DNA of 64,000 nt from Rariglobus sp041662485 (GCA_041662485.1 JBAZSJ010000014.1:35616-99615); one strand, 5' to 3'. Shown: positions 8,949-17,516, numbered from the stretch's first letter. The notes: generated by a model not told the origin, from the letters alone. Numbers and translations are program-made.

Positions 8949-8998
8949 CAAAACCCTGACGCCGCGCTGACAACCGGCGGGGAGGTTTTGTTTATACT
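8934..8998 (+). promoter_or_regulatory. Four 11-bp-spaced CTGACAA boxes plus -10
   Basis: CTGACAA at 8934, 8945 and 8967, and a truncated CTGAC at 8956, give four repeats in exact 11-bp phase. A TATACT hexamer at 8993-8998 follows 19 bp after the last repeat. Tandem 11-bp direct repeats in the -35 position are typical of PhoB/OmpR-activated promoters. The first two repeats overlap the end of the preceding gene. Confidence 0.6.
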
Positions 8999-9007
8999 GA
9001 GGGCATC

Positions 9008-10333
9008 ATGATTTCCTTTATTCGCGTTGGGGCCGGTTTCCATAAGCGTGTTTCGGCTTGGGTGCATTTTGCGGGGGCGGATTTATGCCGCGATTCCGAT
9101 CATCGCGAGCAAGTGGCGGACTGTCGCTTGCGCTCGAAACGCTCCTACATCGACCAATCGTGGCGTAAATCCGCTCCTGCAATTGGCGTCTGCGTCTTGG
9201 CGCTTGTCGGTCTCCCGGTGCGGGCGGCGGATGGTTTTGTCGTTCACGAGTGGGGCACGTTTACCTCGGTGCATGCGTCGGACGGCACGTTGTTGTCCGG
9301 GCTCGAACGCGAGGAGCACAGGCTGCCCAACTTTGTGCGGGCGCACGCCGGGTTTTCTCCGGTGAACAAGGGCTGGGACCGGCCGGTGAAAAACGTGACG
9401 ATCAAGATGGAGACGCCGGTGCTCTATTTTTATTCCGACCGCGAATTGGCGGTCACCGTGGATGTCGGGTTTCGCGGTGGCTCGATCAGCCAGTGGTATC
9501 CGGCACGCAGCGGAGGGGAGGAGATGCCGCCGTTGCCCGGCAACATCACCGACATCATGCAGCTCCGCACCATGCCGCCTGTGGATTTTGGCAGGGGATT
9601 TACGGGGGCGATTCAATGGAAGGCGACCGTGCTTGCCCCCGCCAATCCTCCAGTGAAACCCACCGCGCCGACGGATTGGGAGACGCCACAATGGCCGCGT
9701 GCGCGCGTGGCGACCGCCAATCGGGTGCGCACGCCGGACGGCGCAGTCGAGGGTTTTTTGTTTTATCGGGGCATCGGGAACTTCGCGCTGCCGCTGGAGG
9801 TTAAAGCCGCGTCCGATGGCGCGTTGACGCTGCGCAACACGGGCGACGCCGATTTGCTGCGGGTGTGGGTTTACGAAAAGTCGGAGAAGCCGGACGCTCC
9901 TTTTCACTTTTGGGCGGGGAAACTGGCGGCGGGTGCGACACAAACGGTTCCCTTGCGGCCGGCGGGTTCGTTTCTGGGCAAAAGCGGATTTGGAGCCAGC
10001 TTGAGCCATGCGGGCTTAACGGTCTCGGAGGCTTTGGCCATGCTGGCCACCTGGAAGGAAAGTTATTTCGACGCGCCCGGGTTGCGCGTCTTCTGGATCG
10101 TGCCGCGTGCGTTTACCGACCGCATTCTGCCGCTTACGATCACGCCGAAACCGGACAATCTGGAACGCGTGCTGGTCGGGCGCAGCGAGGTGCTGACGCC
10201 GGCGTTTGAGAAAGAACTGGTCGACGGTTTCCGCGCCGATGGCGGAGCGCGTTGGGCGAACGACCGCTACTTTCTGGCTTATCGCGAACGGGCGCGGCAG
10301 CTCGGCGTTGTATTGCCGGAGAACACGCCGTAA
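9008..10333 (+). CDS. Secreted protein of unknown function
   Basis: Protein of 441 residues if the ATG at 9008 is used. A hydrophobic export segment ('AIGVCVLALVGLPVRAADG') is found only at about residues 58-76. The mature part starts 'FVVHEWGTFTSVHASDGTLLSGLEREEHRLPNFV', a sequence type seen in uncharacterised Planctomycetes/Verrucomicrobia secreted proteins. The 50 residues ahead of the hydrophobic core are coded by a decayed REPIN (9071-9180), so the signal peptide appears split by the insertion. The -10 at 8993 would leave almost no 5' untranslated leader. Upstream four CTGACAA boxes suggest control by an OmpR-type regulator. Confidence 0.7.
   Translation: MISFIRVGAGFHKRVSAWVHFAGADLCRDSDHREQVADCRLRSKRSYIDQSWRKSAPAIGVCVLALVGLPVRAADGFVVHEWGTFTSVHASDGTLLSGLEREEHRLPNFVRAHAGFSPVNKGWDRPVKNVTIKMETPVLYFYSDRELAVTVDVGFRGGSISQWYPARSGGEEMPPLPGNITDIMQLRTMPPVDFGRGFTGAIQWKATVLAPANPPVKPTAPTDWETPQWPRARVATANRVRTPDGAVEGFLFYRGIGNFALPLEVKAASDGALTLRNTGDADLLRVWVYEKSEKPDAPFHFWAGKLAAGATQTVPLRPAGSFLGKSGFGASLSHAGLTVSEALAMLATWKESYFDAPGLRVFWIVPRAFTDRILPLTITPKPDNLERVLVGRSEVLTPAFEKELVDGFRADGGARWANDRYFLAYRERARQLGVVLPENTP
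9071..9180. repeat. Decayed REPIN inside a start region
   Basis: The left arm (9071-9094) reads GCGGGGGCGGATTTATGCCG... and the right arm (9157-9180) ...GGCGTAAATCCGCTCCTGC. These are diverged versions of the REP ATCGCGGCGTAAAGCCGC seen at 12034. A further CGCTCCTAC tail ends at 9148. The element is read through in frame by the secreted-protein gene. Confidence 0.55.
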
Positions 10334-10338
10334 TCCCT

Positions 10339-12021
10339 ATGTCCATGACCTCCGGCTCGCGCCGTCTGCTGCTTTATTGGGTGTTGTTGCTCCTGCCGAC
10401 GCTGGCGGTGGGGGGCGGCGTGCTTTGGTTGCTCGGGCGCGAACAGGCGCATCTCGACGAGCAGACCCGCAGGGCGGTCGAGACGCGACGCGCGGGAGTG
10501 GGCGCCCGCGCCCGGCTGATCGCGGAGAATGTCGAGCTGCTCGTGGGCGACGTGCAGACGGGGCTGATGGCCACCTTGAACGAGACGCCGTCGGGCTCCG
10601 GACGAGATTCGTTTCTGGCCGATTGGCGCAGGAGCAATCCGCTGGTGCGCGGGACATTTTTCGTGACGGGCGGGAGGGCGGCATTGGGGAAGCCGCAGGA
10701 ATCGCATGCCTGGCTGGCCAGGCTGTTGGCCCAGGGCGCGCCCTGGGCGTGGAAGACGGTGGCGCAGGCGGACGCGGGCGAATCGCAGGGGCAGCAAGCC
10801 TTGCAGGCATCCAACAACGCGTCGCAGGTGAGCATCATGCGTTACAACCTGAACGAAATCTCAAAGCTGAAGAACAGCTACGCGTCCGTGGCCGGGCGCA
10901 CCGGCTGGCTGCCGTGGCGCGATGGCAACACCCTGCATCTGATCGGCTGGCGGGAGATGGCCGGCGGCGACGTGATCGGGGTCGAGGTGCAGGTATCCCA
11001 GGTGGCCGCCCGGCTGGGCGACGTGCTGCCCGAGGGACGCGAACCGGGCGAAGCCTACGAATTGCGCGAGATCGGCGGGGTGACCTATCAGCAGAAAAGG
11101 AGTTCGTCGTATTCCCTCGACCGGGTCGTTTCGGAATCGCGCGCGCCGCTCATCACGGTGCCGATTTCCGAATCGGTCTTGCCGGGATGGGAGGTGCAGG
11201 GATTTCTCGCGGAGGGAGACAGGCGTCTTTCGGGCGGCGTTTTTTTTGCGCTGAGCGCGGTGCTGGCGGGCGGGCTGGTCGCGGCGATCCTTGCCGGCGG
11301 CGCATTGCTGATGCGGCAGGCGCGGCGCAGCGAGGAGGAGGCGGCTCAAAAAACGTCGTTCGTCGCCAATGTTTCCCACGAGTTCAAGACGCCGCTCACG
11401 ACGATCCGGCTCTACTCGGAATTGCTGGAACAGGGGCGCGTCGCCGACGCGGAGAAGCGCTCCGATTACCTGCGCACGATCGGACGCGAGACGCAGCGGC
11501 TGTCGCGGCTGGTCAACAACGTGCTCGATTTCAGCCGGCTGGAGCAGGGGAGGAAGCGCTTTGACCGCGTCGAACTCGATCTTACGACGACGCTCGCGCA
11601 TGTGCTCGACGTTCAAAAACCGCGCCTGGCGGAGGCGGGACTGGTTTTGCAACAGACGGTGCCTGACGAAGCGGTGCGGGTGATGGCGGACCGGGACGCC
11701 TTCGTGCAGATCCTGCTCAACCTGCTCGACAACGCCTGCAAATACGGGGCGGCCGGCGGCGAGGTGTCCGTGTCGCTGGAAGCTCGCGCACGGGGAGGCG
11801 CGGAGGTTCGCGTGTCCGACCGCGGCCCGGGCGTTCCGGCGGCGCATCGGGGGCGTATTTTTGAGAAGTTTCACCGGGTGGACGATACGCTTACGGCGGA
11901 CAAGGGCGGCGCCGGTCTCGGGTTGAGCATCGCGCGTCAGCTTGCGCGCGGGCAGGGTGGCGATTTGTGCTATGCCGACCGTTCCGGCGGAGGCGCGGAA
12001 TTTATTTTGGAACTGCCGTGA
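10339..12021 (+). CDS. Sensor histidine kinase
   Basis: 560 residues. One TM helix lies at about 8-30 ('LLLYWVLLLLPTLAVGGGVLW') and a second near 300-325 ('GGVFFALSAVLAGGLVAAILAG'), flanking a periplasmic sensor of about 270 residues. HisKA: 'FVANVSHEFKTPLTTIRLYSELL' with the phospho-acceptor His347. HATPase: N box 'NLLDNACKYG', G1 'VSDRGPGVPAAHRGRIFEKF', G2 'KGGAGLGLSIAR'. The cognate response regulator follows after a 76-bp gap holding two REPs. Start at 10339 or 10345 (MTSGSRR). The sensor domain gives no ligand clue. Confidence 0.93.
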   Translation: MSMTSGSRRLLLYWVLLLLPTLAVGGGVLWLLGREQAHLDEQTRRAVETRRAGVGARARLIAENVELLVGDVQTGLMATLNETPSGSGRDSFLADWRRSNPLVRGTFFVTGGRAALGKPQESHAWLARLLAQGAPWAWKTVAQADAGESQGQQALQASNNASQVSIMRYNLNEISKLKNSYASVAGRTGWLPWRDGNTLHLIGWREMAGGDVIGVEVQVSQVAARLGDVLPEGREPGEAYELREIGGVTYQQKRSSSYSLDRVVSESRAPLITVPISESVLPGWEVQGFLAEGDRRLSGGVFFALSAVLAGGLVAAILAGGALLMRQARRSEEEAAQKTSFVANVSHEFKTPLTTIRLYSELLEQGRVADAEKRSDYLRTIGRETQRLSRLVNNVLDFSRLEQGRKRFDRVELDLTTTLAHVLDVQKPRLAEAGLVLQQTVPDEAVRVMADRDAFVQILLNLLDNACKYGAAGGEVSVSLEARARGGAEVRVSDRGPGVPAAHRGRIFEKFHRVDDTLTADKGGAGLGLSIARQLARGQGGDLCYADRSGGGAEFILELP

Positions 12022-12033
12022 ACCGAACAAACC

Positions 12034-12089
12034 ATCGCGGCGTAAAGCCGCTCCTACACCCAAGCCATCGCCTGCAAGCAGGCTCCTAC
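12034..12089. repeat. Two REPs in direct orientation
   Basis: The copy at 12034-12057 has stem GCGGC/GCCGC and the copy at 12067-12089 has stem GCCTGC/GCAGGC. Both begin ATCGC and end GCTCCTAC. They fill the gap between the kinase and response-regulator genes, ending 8 bp before the latter's start. Confidence 0.85.
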
Positions 12090-12097
12090 ATCCAATC

Positions 12098-12799
12098 ATG
12101 AAGGCCAAGATTCTCATCGCAGAAGACGACGCCAACATCCGCCTCGGGCTGATCGCCACGCTGGAAAGCGAGGGCTACGCGGTGGTCGCCGCCGCCGACG
12201 GCGCGCAGGCGCTTCGGCTGTATCCCCAGGAGAAGTTCGACCTGGTGATCCTCGACGTGATGATGCCGAAGCTGAGCGGTTACGACGTGTGCCGCGAGCT
12301 GCGCGCGAAGGACGTCCGGGTGCCGGTGCTTTTCCTGACGGCCAAGGGCGAGGAGGTGGACAAGGTCGTGGGGCTGAAGCTGGGGGCGGACGACTACGTC
12401 ACCAAGCCCTTCGGCGTGCATGAACTGCTGGCGCGGGTGGAGGCGTTGCTGCGGAGGGCCGGCGTTAGCGGCGGCAAGCTCAAGGAGCCGGAGCTGCCTC
12501 CGGTCTTCCGGCTGGGCACGGCGGAGATCGACCGGCGCAGTTACACCGCGACCGTGGAGGGAAGGACCGCGATGCTGACGGCGCGCGAGCTGAAGCTCGC
12601 GGAGGTTCTGGCCGCGCATCCGGACGAAGTGCTCACGCGGGACTTGCTGCTCAACGCCGTCTGGGGAGTGGATTACATGGGCACGACGCGCACGCTCGAT
12701 CAGCATATCGCGCAGTTGAGAAAAAAGGTGGAGTGTGATCCGGAAACACCCGTTGCCATCGTGACGGTGCATGGCGTGGGGTATTGTTGCAGGCCTTGA
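12098..12799 (+). CDS. OmpR/PhoB-family response regulator
   Basis: 233 residues. Receiver domain with acidic pocket 'AEDDANIR', phospho-acceptor Asp53 in 'LVILDVMMPKLSG', the conserved Thr/Lys in 'FLTAKGEE' and 'YVTKPFG'. The C-terminal winged helix has 'LTARELKLAEVLAAHPDEVLTRDLLLNAVWG' and the recognition helix 'RTLDQHIAQLRKKVE'. It is the partner of the kinase immediately upstream. OmpR-type proteins bind 11-bp direct repeats, and such repeats (CTGACAA) precede two envelope genes of the same run, so these are its candidate targets. Confidence 0.95.
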   Translation: MKAKILIAEDDANIRLGLIATLESEGYAVVAAADGAQALRLYPQEKFDLVILDVMMPKLSGYDVCRELRAKDVRVPVLFLTAKGEEVDKVVGLKLGADDYVTKPFGVHELLARVEALLRRAGVSGGKLKEPELPPVFRLGTAEIDRRSYTATVEGRTAMLTARELKLAEVLAAHPDEVLTRDLLLNAVWGVDYMGTTRTLDQHIAQLRKKVECDPETPVAIVTVHGVGYCCRP

Positions 12800-12841
12800 G
12801 CCGCGCTCATGGGCCCCGACCGGCCTGGTCCGGCAAATAAA

Positions 12842-12869
12842 AAAGCCGCAGCGGCGAGGCTGCGGCTTT
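12842..12869. terminator. Bidirectional hairpin terminator
   Basis: Stem AAAGCCGCAG (12842-12851) pairs with CTGCGGCTTT (12860-12869), with A and T runs on the two sides. It sits between the convergent response-regulator and Fur-like genes and can serve both. Confidence 0.85.
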
Positions 12870-12889
12870 GGGAAAACGTCGGGAACGGA

Positions 12890-13411
12890 TCAGGCTTTGG
12901 CGGAGACGCCGCGGCGGCTGCTTCCCGGGGAGGTGGCGAAGAACTCGGCCATGTGGGAAAGATCCGTATAGCCGCGTGACTTGAGCTCGGCCTCGATTTT
13001 TTGAATCACAGCCCGCAGTTCGGTCGTGAGTTCGTCCGGCAGGGTGGCCACGGTGTCGTCGTTTTTGCTGACAATGTGGTAGACGGGTTCGGTGCCCAGC
13101 TGGATCTGATACAGGCTGGTGCCGTTGTAGAAGTAGGACCGGCGCACAAGGCCCAGTTCCTCAAACGCAGCCAGACAACGATAGACCGTGACGAGATCAC
13201 ATGAACGGTCGTTCAGCTTTTCGTGGATCTGTTCGATCGTCACGGGCTGGGTTTGCCTGAAGAGCGTGGTCAGAATTGCGATGCGGGGTTGGGTGATGCG
13301 GAGTCCGGCCGCCTTTAAGCGGGAACAGGCCTGCTCCAGTGAGTGCTCCAGTGAGGAAGTCATGGTGTTTGAATCTGCTAAGGGATGATTCGTTTGGGTT
13401 GAGGCGATCAT
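12890..13411 (-). CDS. Fur-family transcriptional regulator, zinc ligands degenerate
   Basis: 173 residues. The winged helix is typical: 'LEQACSRLKAAGLRITQPRIAILTTLFRQTQPVTIEQIHEKL' and 'DLVTVYRCLAAFEELGLVRRSYF'. The dimerisation half is unusual. Where Fur, Zur and PerR have an H-x-H-x-x-C-x-x-C pattern this protein has 'PVYHIVSKNDDTVATL', and no CxxC is present near the C-terminus. Metal sensing may therefore be lost or altered. ATG 13411 is preceded by AGGGA; ATG 13363 is an alternative. Divergent from the Minf_1886 gene, with a palindromic operator candidate between them. Confidence 0.85.
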   Translation of the reverse strand: MIASTQTNHPLADSNTMTSSLEHSLEQACSRLKAAGLRITQPRIAILTTLFRQTQPVTIEQIHEKLNDRSCDLVTVYRCLAAFEELGLVRRSYFYNGTSLYQIQLGTEPVYHIVSKNDDTVATLPDELTTELRAVIQKIEAELKSRGYTDLSHMAEFFATSPGSSRRGVSAKA

Positions 13412-13457
13412 AGTGGTAAATCCCTAGTTCACTCAATTGTCATAGAATTGAAAGAAG

Positions 13458-13487
13458 AAATGTAAAAATGTTTTTTATTTTACATTT
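13458..13487. promoter_or_regulatory. Inverted-repeat operator candidate
   Basis: Perfect 10-bp arms AAATGTAAAA (13458-13467) and TTTTACATTT (13478-13487) have a 10-bp spacer, so half-sites are 20 bp apart. A TTGACA hexamer at 13490-13495 follows. The site lies between the divergent Fur-like and Minf_1886 genes. Autoregulation by the Fur-like protein is an inference. Confidence 0.5.
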
Positions 13488-13581
13488 TTTTGACAAATAG
13501 GGGCAATGCCTTGGTCTACCTGTTTGTCTGTGCTTGTGGATTGCACCTCTTCGAGGGCTATGCACATTTCGCGCTGCTCCC

Positions 13582-14022
13582 ATGCAGGATCTTGATTTCA
13601 ACGAAATTGTCGGCCTCATTTGCAAAGAAGACCCGCGTTATGATCGTAAGGCGTATGCCTTTTTGCGCGAAGGGCTCGACTATGCCGTCAAAGAGTTGAA
13701 GAAAAAGGATACCGAGCGCGCCAAGACGTCTTTGCATATTACTGGAGCCGAGCTTTTAATGGGGTTGCGGGCCTATGCCTTGGATCAATTCGGTCCGTTG
13801 ACGATGACCGTGCTGGGATCGTGGGGGCTGAGCCGTTGCAGCGATTTTGGAGACATGGTTTTCAATCTGATCGAATATAATGTCTTCAGCAAAACCGACC
13901 AGGACAAGCGGGAGGACTTTGCCGAGGTTTACACCTTTGAAGACGCGTTCGTAAAACCGTTTTTGCCGCAAACACCCCGCAAACCCGGTTTGTCTCCCAC
14001 TTCCCGGATCGAGTCGCGGTGA
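13582..14022 (+). CDS. Minf_1886 family protein
   Basis: 146 residues: 'MQDLDFNEIVGLICKEDPRYDRKAYAFLREGLDYAVKELKKK' and 'HITGAELLMGLRAYALDQFGPLTMTVLGSWGLSRCSDFGDMVFNLIE'. This matches the Minf_1886 family, conserved in the Planctomycetes-Verrucomicrobia group and of unknown function. The protein is soluble with no signal peptide. ATG 13582 gives the conserved N-terminus. Divergent from the Fur-like regulator with an operator-like palindrome between. Confidence 0.88.
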   Translation: MQDLDFNEIVGLICKEDPRYDRKAYAFLREGLDYAVKELKKKDTERAKTSLHITGAELLMGLRAYALDQFGPLTMTVLGSWGLSRCSDFGDMVFNLIEYNVFSKTDQDKREDFAEVYTFEDAFVKPFLPQTPRKPGLSPTSRIESR

Positions 14023-14097
14023 ACCCGCAAAAACCTGTCTTGGCCGGGGATCGACCTTTGCGATTCCGCGCCGACGCGAACTGAATCCTTTTATTTC

Positions 14098-16668
14098 ATG
14101 CCTAAATCCTCCGCCTCGTCTGCCGCTGCTGATCTGCGACTCTTGGAGTCCTTCTGGCGCCGGCCTCCGGAGCGCACGGTTCTGGCCAACGGACTGGTCC
14201 TGCTTGTGCAACGCGACGCCTCGGCTCCGGTCGCTTCCGTGCAGGTGTGGGTGAAGACGGGGAGCATTCACGAGGGCGCGCTGCTGGGGGCGGGACTTTC
14301 GCACTACCTGGAGCACATGCTTTTCAAGGGAACGACACGCCGGGCCGGTCGCGAGATTTCCACCACGGTCCAGGCGCACGGGGGGAACATCAACGCCTAC
14401 ACGACCTTCGACCGCACGGTTTACTACATCGATCTGCCGTCCGAGCATGTGGGCGTGGCGGTGGATATTCTCGCCGACGCCGTGCTTCATTCCTCGCTGC
14501 CGGCCGACGAGGTCGCCCGCGAAAAGGACGTGATCCTGCGCGAGATCGCCATGTGCCAGGACGATCCCGACGACCGTCTTGGCGAGACGCTTTTCAGCAC
14601 GGCGTTCCGGCAGCATCCCTACCGGTATCCAATCATCGGCCATCGGGACGTGTTCTCCGGCGTGACCCGCGAAGATCTGGTGGCGTATTATCAGGCGCGT
14701 TACGTGCCAAACAACCTTGTCGTGGTGGTCGCCGGCGACGTGGAGGTGGAGGCGGTGCGTGCGCTGGTGGAAAAACATTTCGGCGCCGCTCCCCGAGCGC
14801 GCCTTGCTCCCGTGCTGGTGCCGGACGAGCCCGCGCAACTCGCGCCTCGCGCACAACACCGCTACGAGGATGTCGAACTCACCCGCGCAGGCCTCGCCTG
14901 GCAGGCTCCGGGGCTCACCCATGCGGACACGCCTGCGCTCGATCTGCTGGGAACGTTGCTCGGGAATGGCGACAGCTCGGTGCTCTGGCAGGCGCTCCGT
15001 GAAAAAAAACGACTGGTCCATTCCATCGACGCCAGTTGCTGGAATCCCGGCAGCGCGGGGTTGTTCTACATTTCATTTACCTGCGAGCCGGAGAAGCGCG
15101 AGGCGGCGGCGGCGGAGATCCACCGCGAGCTTGCCCGGGTGGCGGCGCGCGGCTTTACCCCGGCGCAGCTCCGCAAGGCGCTCCGGCAGGTCGTCGTCGG
15201 CGAGATCAACACCCGCAAGACCATGTCGGGCCAGGCTTCCCGTCTCGGCATCGGCGAGGTGGTGGTGGGCGACCTCGATTTCAGCAAAACCTATTTCGGG
15301 CTGCTGTCGAAGGTGACGAACATGGAGCTTCGCCGCGTGTTGAAAACTTATCTTGTGCCGTCACGCCTCACCGAGATTTCGCTTAATCCGAAACTCGCTC
15401 CGACCGCCAGGAAAGCGGCGGAGAAAACCGAAGATGCGGCGAAGGCTTTCACCCAGCAAACGCTGCCGAACGGCGCGCGTCTGCTCGCGAAGCCCGACTC
15501 GCGTCTGCCGAATCTCCACCTGCGCCTGCTGCTTGAAGGCGGACCGTTGCACGAGTTGCCCGGGCAGCGGGGAGCCACCGCGCTGATGGCCACGCTGTTG
15601 ACCCGCGACACCCGCAAACGCACGGCGGCCGAGGTGGCCAGGTTCATCGAGGAGGTGGGCGGATCGTTTTATCCGTTTTCGGGCAACAACAGCTTCGGGC
15701 TGGCGGTCGAGGTGCTGCCGGGCGACGCCGACCGGGCGCTCGCGTTGCTGGGCGACGCCGTGCTCGCTCCCGCCTTCAAGAAAACCAGCTTCGAGATCGA
15801 ACGGGACGCCCAGGTGGCCGCGTTGCAGCAGGACGCCGACGATGTGGTCACGGTGGGCCGAAAGCTCGTGCGGAAGAAGTTTTTTGGCGCCCATCCGTTC
15901 GCCATCGACGCGCAGGGCACCATCGAGGGACTCACCGCCCTGAAACCGGCGGACCTCGCCGCGCTGTGGAAGCGCGTCGGCGTGGCGGGCAACGTCGTGC
16001 TGGTGGCCACGGGCGATTTCGAGCCGAAGGTGCTTTTGCCGAAGTTGAAGGCCTTTTTGGCGCGTCTGCCGAAGGGCAAACAACCCGTGCGCACGGCAAA
16101 GTTCACGGCGCCCGCCGAGGTCGGCGATTTCGTGGAGAACCAGCCGCGCGAGCAGGCCGTGGTGTTCCAGGCGTTTCCCGGACCGGGACTGTTGGGCGCG
16201 GATTACTATGCGGGAGAGGTTGCCGACGAATTGTTCAGCGGCATGTCGTCGCGGCTATTTGAACGCGTGCGCGAGGAGAAGGGGCTGGCGTATTTCGTGC
16301 GCTCCAGCCGCGTGACGGGCATCGATACGGGCATGTTCATGTTTTACGCCGGCACGGCTCCGGCCACGGCCGACGCGGTGCTCGCGGAGATCGACGCCGA
16401 GATCGTGCGCGTGCAGGCGGGCGGGGTGACGGACGAGGAGCTGCACCGCTGCCAGGTGCGGTTGAAGGCCGGACGCCGCATGGGCCTGCAAACCAACGCG
16501 GCGCGGGCGATGCACGCCGGTTTGAACGCGCTCTACGGCCAGCCGGCGGACGACGCGAAACTCTACGACACGCGGATTGACGCGGTGAGCATCGCGGATT
16601 TGCAGGCGTTTGCCCAAAAGCGTTTCACGCGCGCACAGCGAACGCAGCTCGTGGTGCGACCGGTCTAG
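14098..16668 (+). CDS. M16-family zinc metallopeptidase (double-domain)
   Basis: 856 residues, containing two M16 modules in one chain as in PqqL-type peptidases. The first module carries the inverted zinc motif HxxEH ('GAGLSHYLEHMLFKGT') and the distal Glu in 'ADEVAREKDVILREIAM'. The second module (from about residue 455, 'QTLPNGARLLAKPDSRLPNLHLRLLLEGG') lacks HxxEH, as expected for the inactive partner. No obvious signal peptide is seen. The stop codon overlaps that of the convergent NAD kinase gene in the palindrome CTAG. Confidence 0.92.
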   Translation: MPKSSASSAAADLRLLESFWRRPPERTVLANGLVLLVQRDASAPVASVQVWVKTGSIHEGALLGAGLSHYLEHMLFKGTTRRAGREISTTVQAHGGNINAYTTFDRTVYYIDLPSEHVGVAVDILADAVLHSSLPADEVAREKDVILREIAMCQDDPDDRLGETLFSTAFRQHPYRYPIIGHRDVFSGVTREDLVAYYQARYVPNNLVVVVAGDVEVEAVRALVEKHFGAAPRARLAPVLVPDEPAQLAPRAQHRYEDVELTRAGLAWQAPGLTHADTPALDLLGTLLGNGDSSVLWQALREKKRLVHSIDASCWNPGSAGLFYISFTCEPEKREAAAAEIHRELARVAARGFTPAQLRKALRQVVVGEINTRKTMSGQASRLGIGEVVVGDLDFSKTYFGLLSKVTNMELRRVLKTYLVPSRLTEISLNPKLAPTARKAAEKTEDAAKAFTQQTLPNGARLLAKPDSRLPNLHLRLLLEGGPLHELPGQRGATALMATLLTRDTRKRTAAEVARFIEEVGGSFYPFSGNNSFGLAVEVLPGDADRALALLGDAVLAPAFKKTSFEIERDAQVAALQQDADDVVTVGRKLVRKKFFGAHPFAIDAQGTIEGLTALKPADLAALWKRVGVAGNVVLVATGDFEPKVLLPKLKAFLARLPKGKQPVRTAKFTAPAEVGDFVENQPREQAVVFQAFPGPGLLGADYYAGEVADELFSGMSSRLFERVREEKGLAYFVRSSRVTGIDTGMFMFYAGTAPATADAVLAEIDAEIVRVQAGGVTDEELHRCQVRLKAGRRMGLQTNAARAMHAGLNALYGQPADDAKLYDTRIDAVSIADLQAFAQKRFTRAQRTQLVVRPV

Positions 16669-17516
16669 GCCTTGGGGCCGCTGCGCTCGGCGAAGCCGCC
16701 GCTCCACTTGAGCTTGGCGCGGACAACCTCGAAGTGGGAGTAGCCGATGCGTTGCGCCAGTGGCAGGCGTTGGGCGGCGACGGAGATTTCGACGGGGGAA
16801 TCGGCGCAGACTTTCAGGTCGCGCTGCCCGTCCATGGCCACGAGCAGGCTCGACGCGGCGTTGCAGTTGTAGATGCGCAGCTTTACGCCTTCGCGGAAGA
16901 TGATCGAGCGGTTGCTCAACGTGTGCGGGCAGATGGGCGTCATCGCGATGACGTGGGCGCTCGGGTGGATGAGAGGGCCTCCTGCGGAGAGATTGTAGGC
17001 TGTCGAGCCGGTGGGCGTGGCGAAGATGAGACCGTCACAGTAATAATCGGTGACGAGTTCGTCGTCAGCCCAGACCTCCAGGCGGACGATGCGCGAGTTG
17101 ACTGCTTCCTTGATGAGGACGTCGTTGAGGGCGAGGTCGTGCTGGCCGGGGCCGGTCGAGCATTCGAGCATCGTGCGGTGGGTGACCTGGAAATCGCCCG
17201 CCAGGAGGGCGGTGAACTGGCTGCGGGCTTCGTCGGCCGAGAAAGTCGTGAGGAAGCCGAGGCTGCCGCGGTTGATGCCGATGATGGGCACCTGTTCGCG
17301 GGCGGCCTCGCGGGCTGCGCCGAGCAGGGTGCCGTCTCCGCCGATCACGCAACAGGCGTCCTGCCCCTTGAGGAAACCGTGGGCGATGGGAAAGGTGCTC
17401 GTGCTTTTAACCGCTACGCCGGCTTCGGTGGCGAGGGTGAGCAACGTCGCCGCCAGCTCGGGTGCGCCGGCTTTCTGATCGTTGACGACAAAGGCGAGGT
17501 TGCGGATGGGCGGCAT
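16665..17516 (-). CDS. nadK: NAD kinase
   Basis: About 283 residues from the ATG giving 'MPPIRNLAFVVNDQKAGA'; a GTG at 17534 is an alternative. The catalytic glycine-rich motif is 'CCVIGGDGTLLGAAREA'. The second family motif 'ALNDVLIKEAVNSRIVRLEV' and 'DGLIFATPTGSTAYNLSAGGPLIHP' are both present. It phosphorylates NAD to NADP with ATP in the cytoplasm. It is convergent with, and overlaps by 4 bp, the M16 peptidase gene. Confidence 0.95.
   Translation of the reverse strand: MPPIRNLAFVVNDQKAGAPELAATLLTLATEAGVAVKSTSTFPIAHGFLKGQDACCVIGGDGTLLGAAREAAREQVPIIGINRGSLGFLTTFSADEARSQFTALLAGDFQVTHRTMLECSTGPGQHDLALNDVLIKEAVNSRIVRLEVWADDELVTDYYCDGLIFATPTGSTAYNLSAGGPLIHPSAHVIAMTPICPHTLSNRSIIFREGVKLRIYNCNAASSLLVAMDGQRDLKVCADSPVEISVAAQRLPLAQRIGYSHFEVVRAKLKWSGGFAERSGPKA

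Noticed and set aside
9250..9804. Possible alternative-frame gene inside the secreted-protein gene
   Set aside because: Same-strand frame shadow with low-complexity composition. The main frame has conserved sequence and an export signal.
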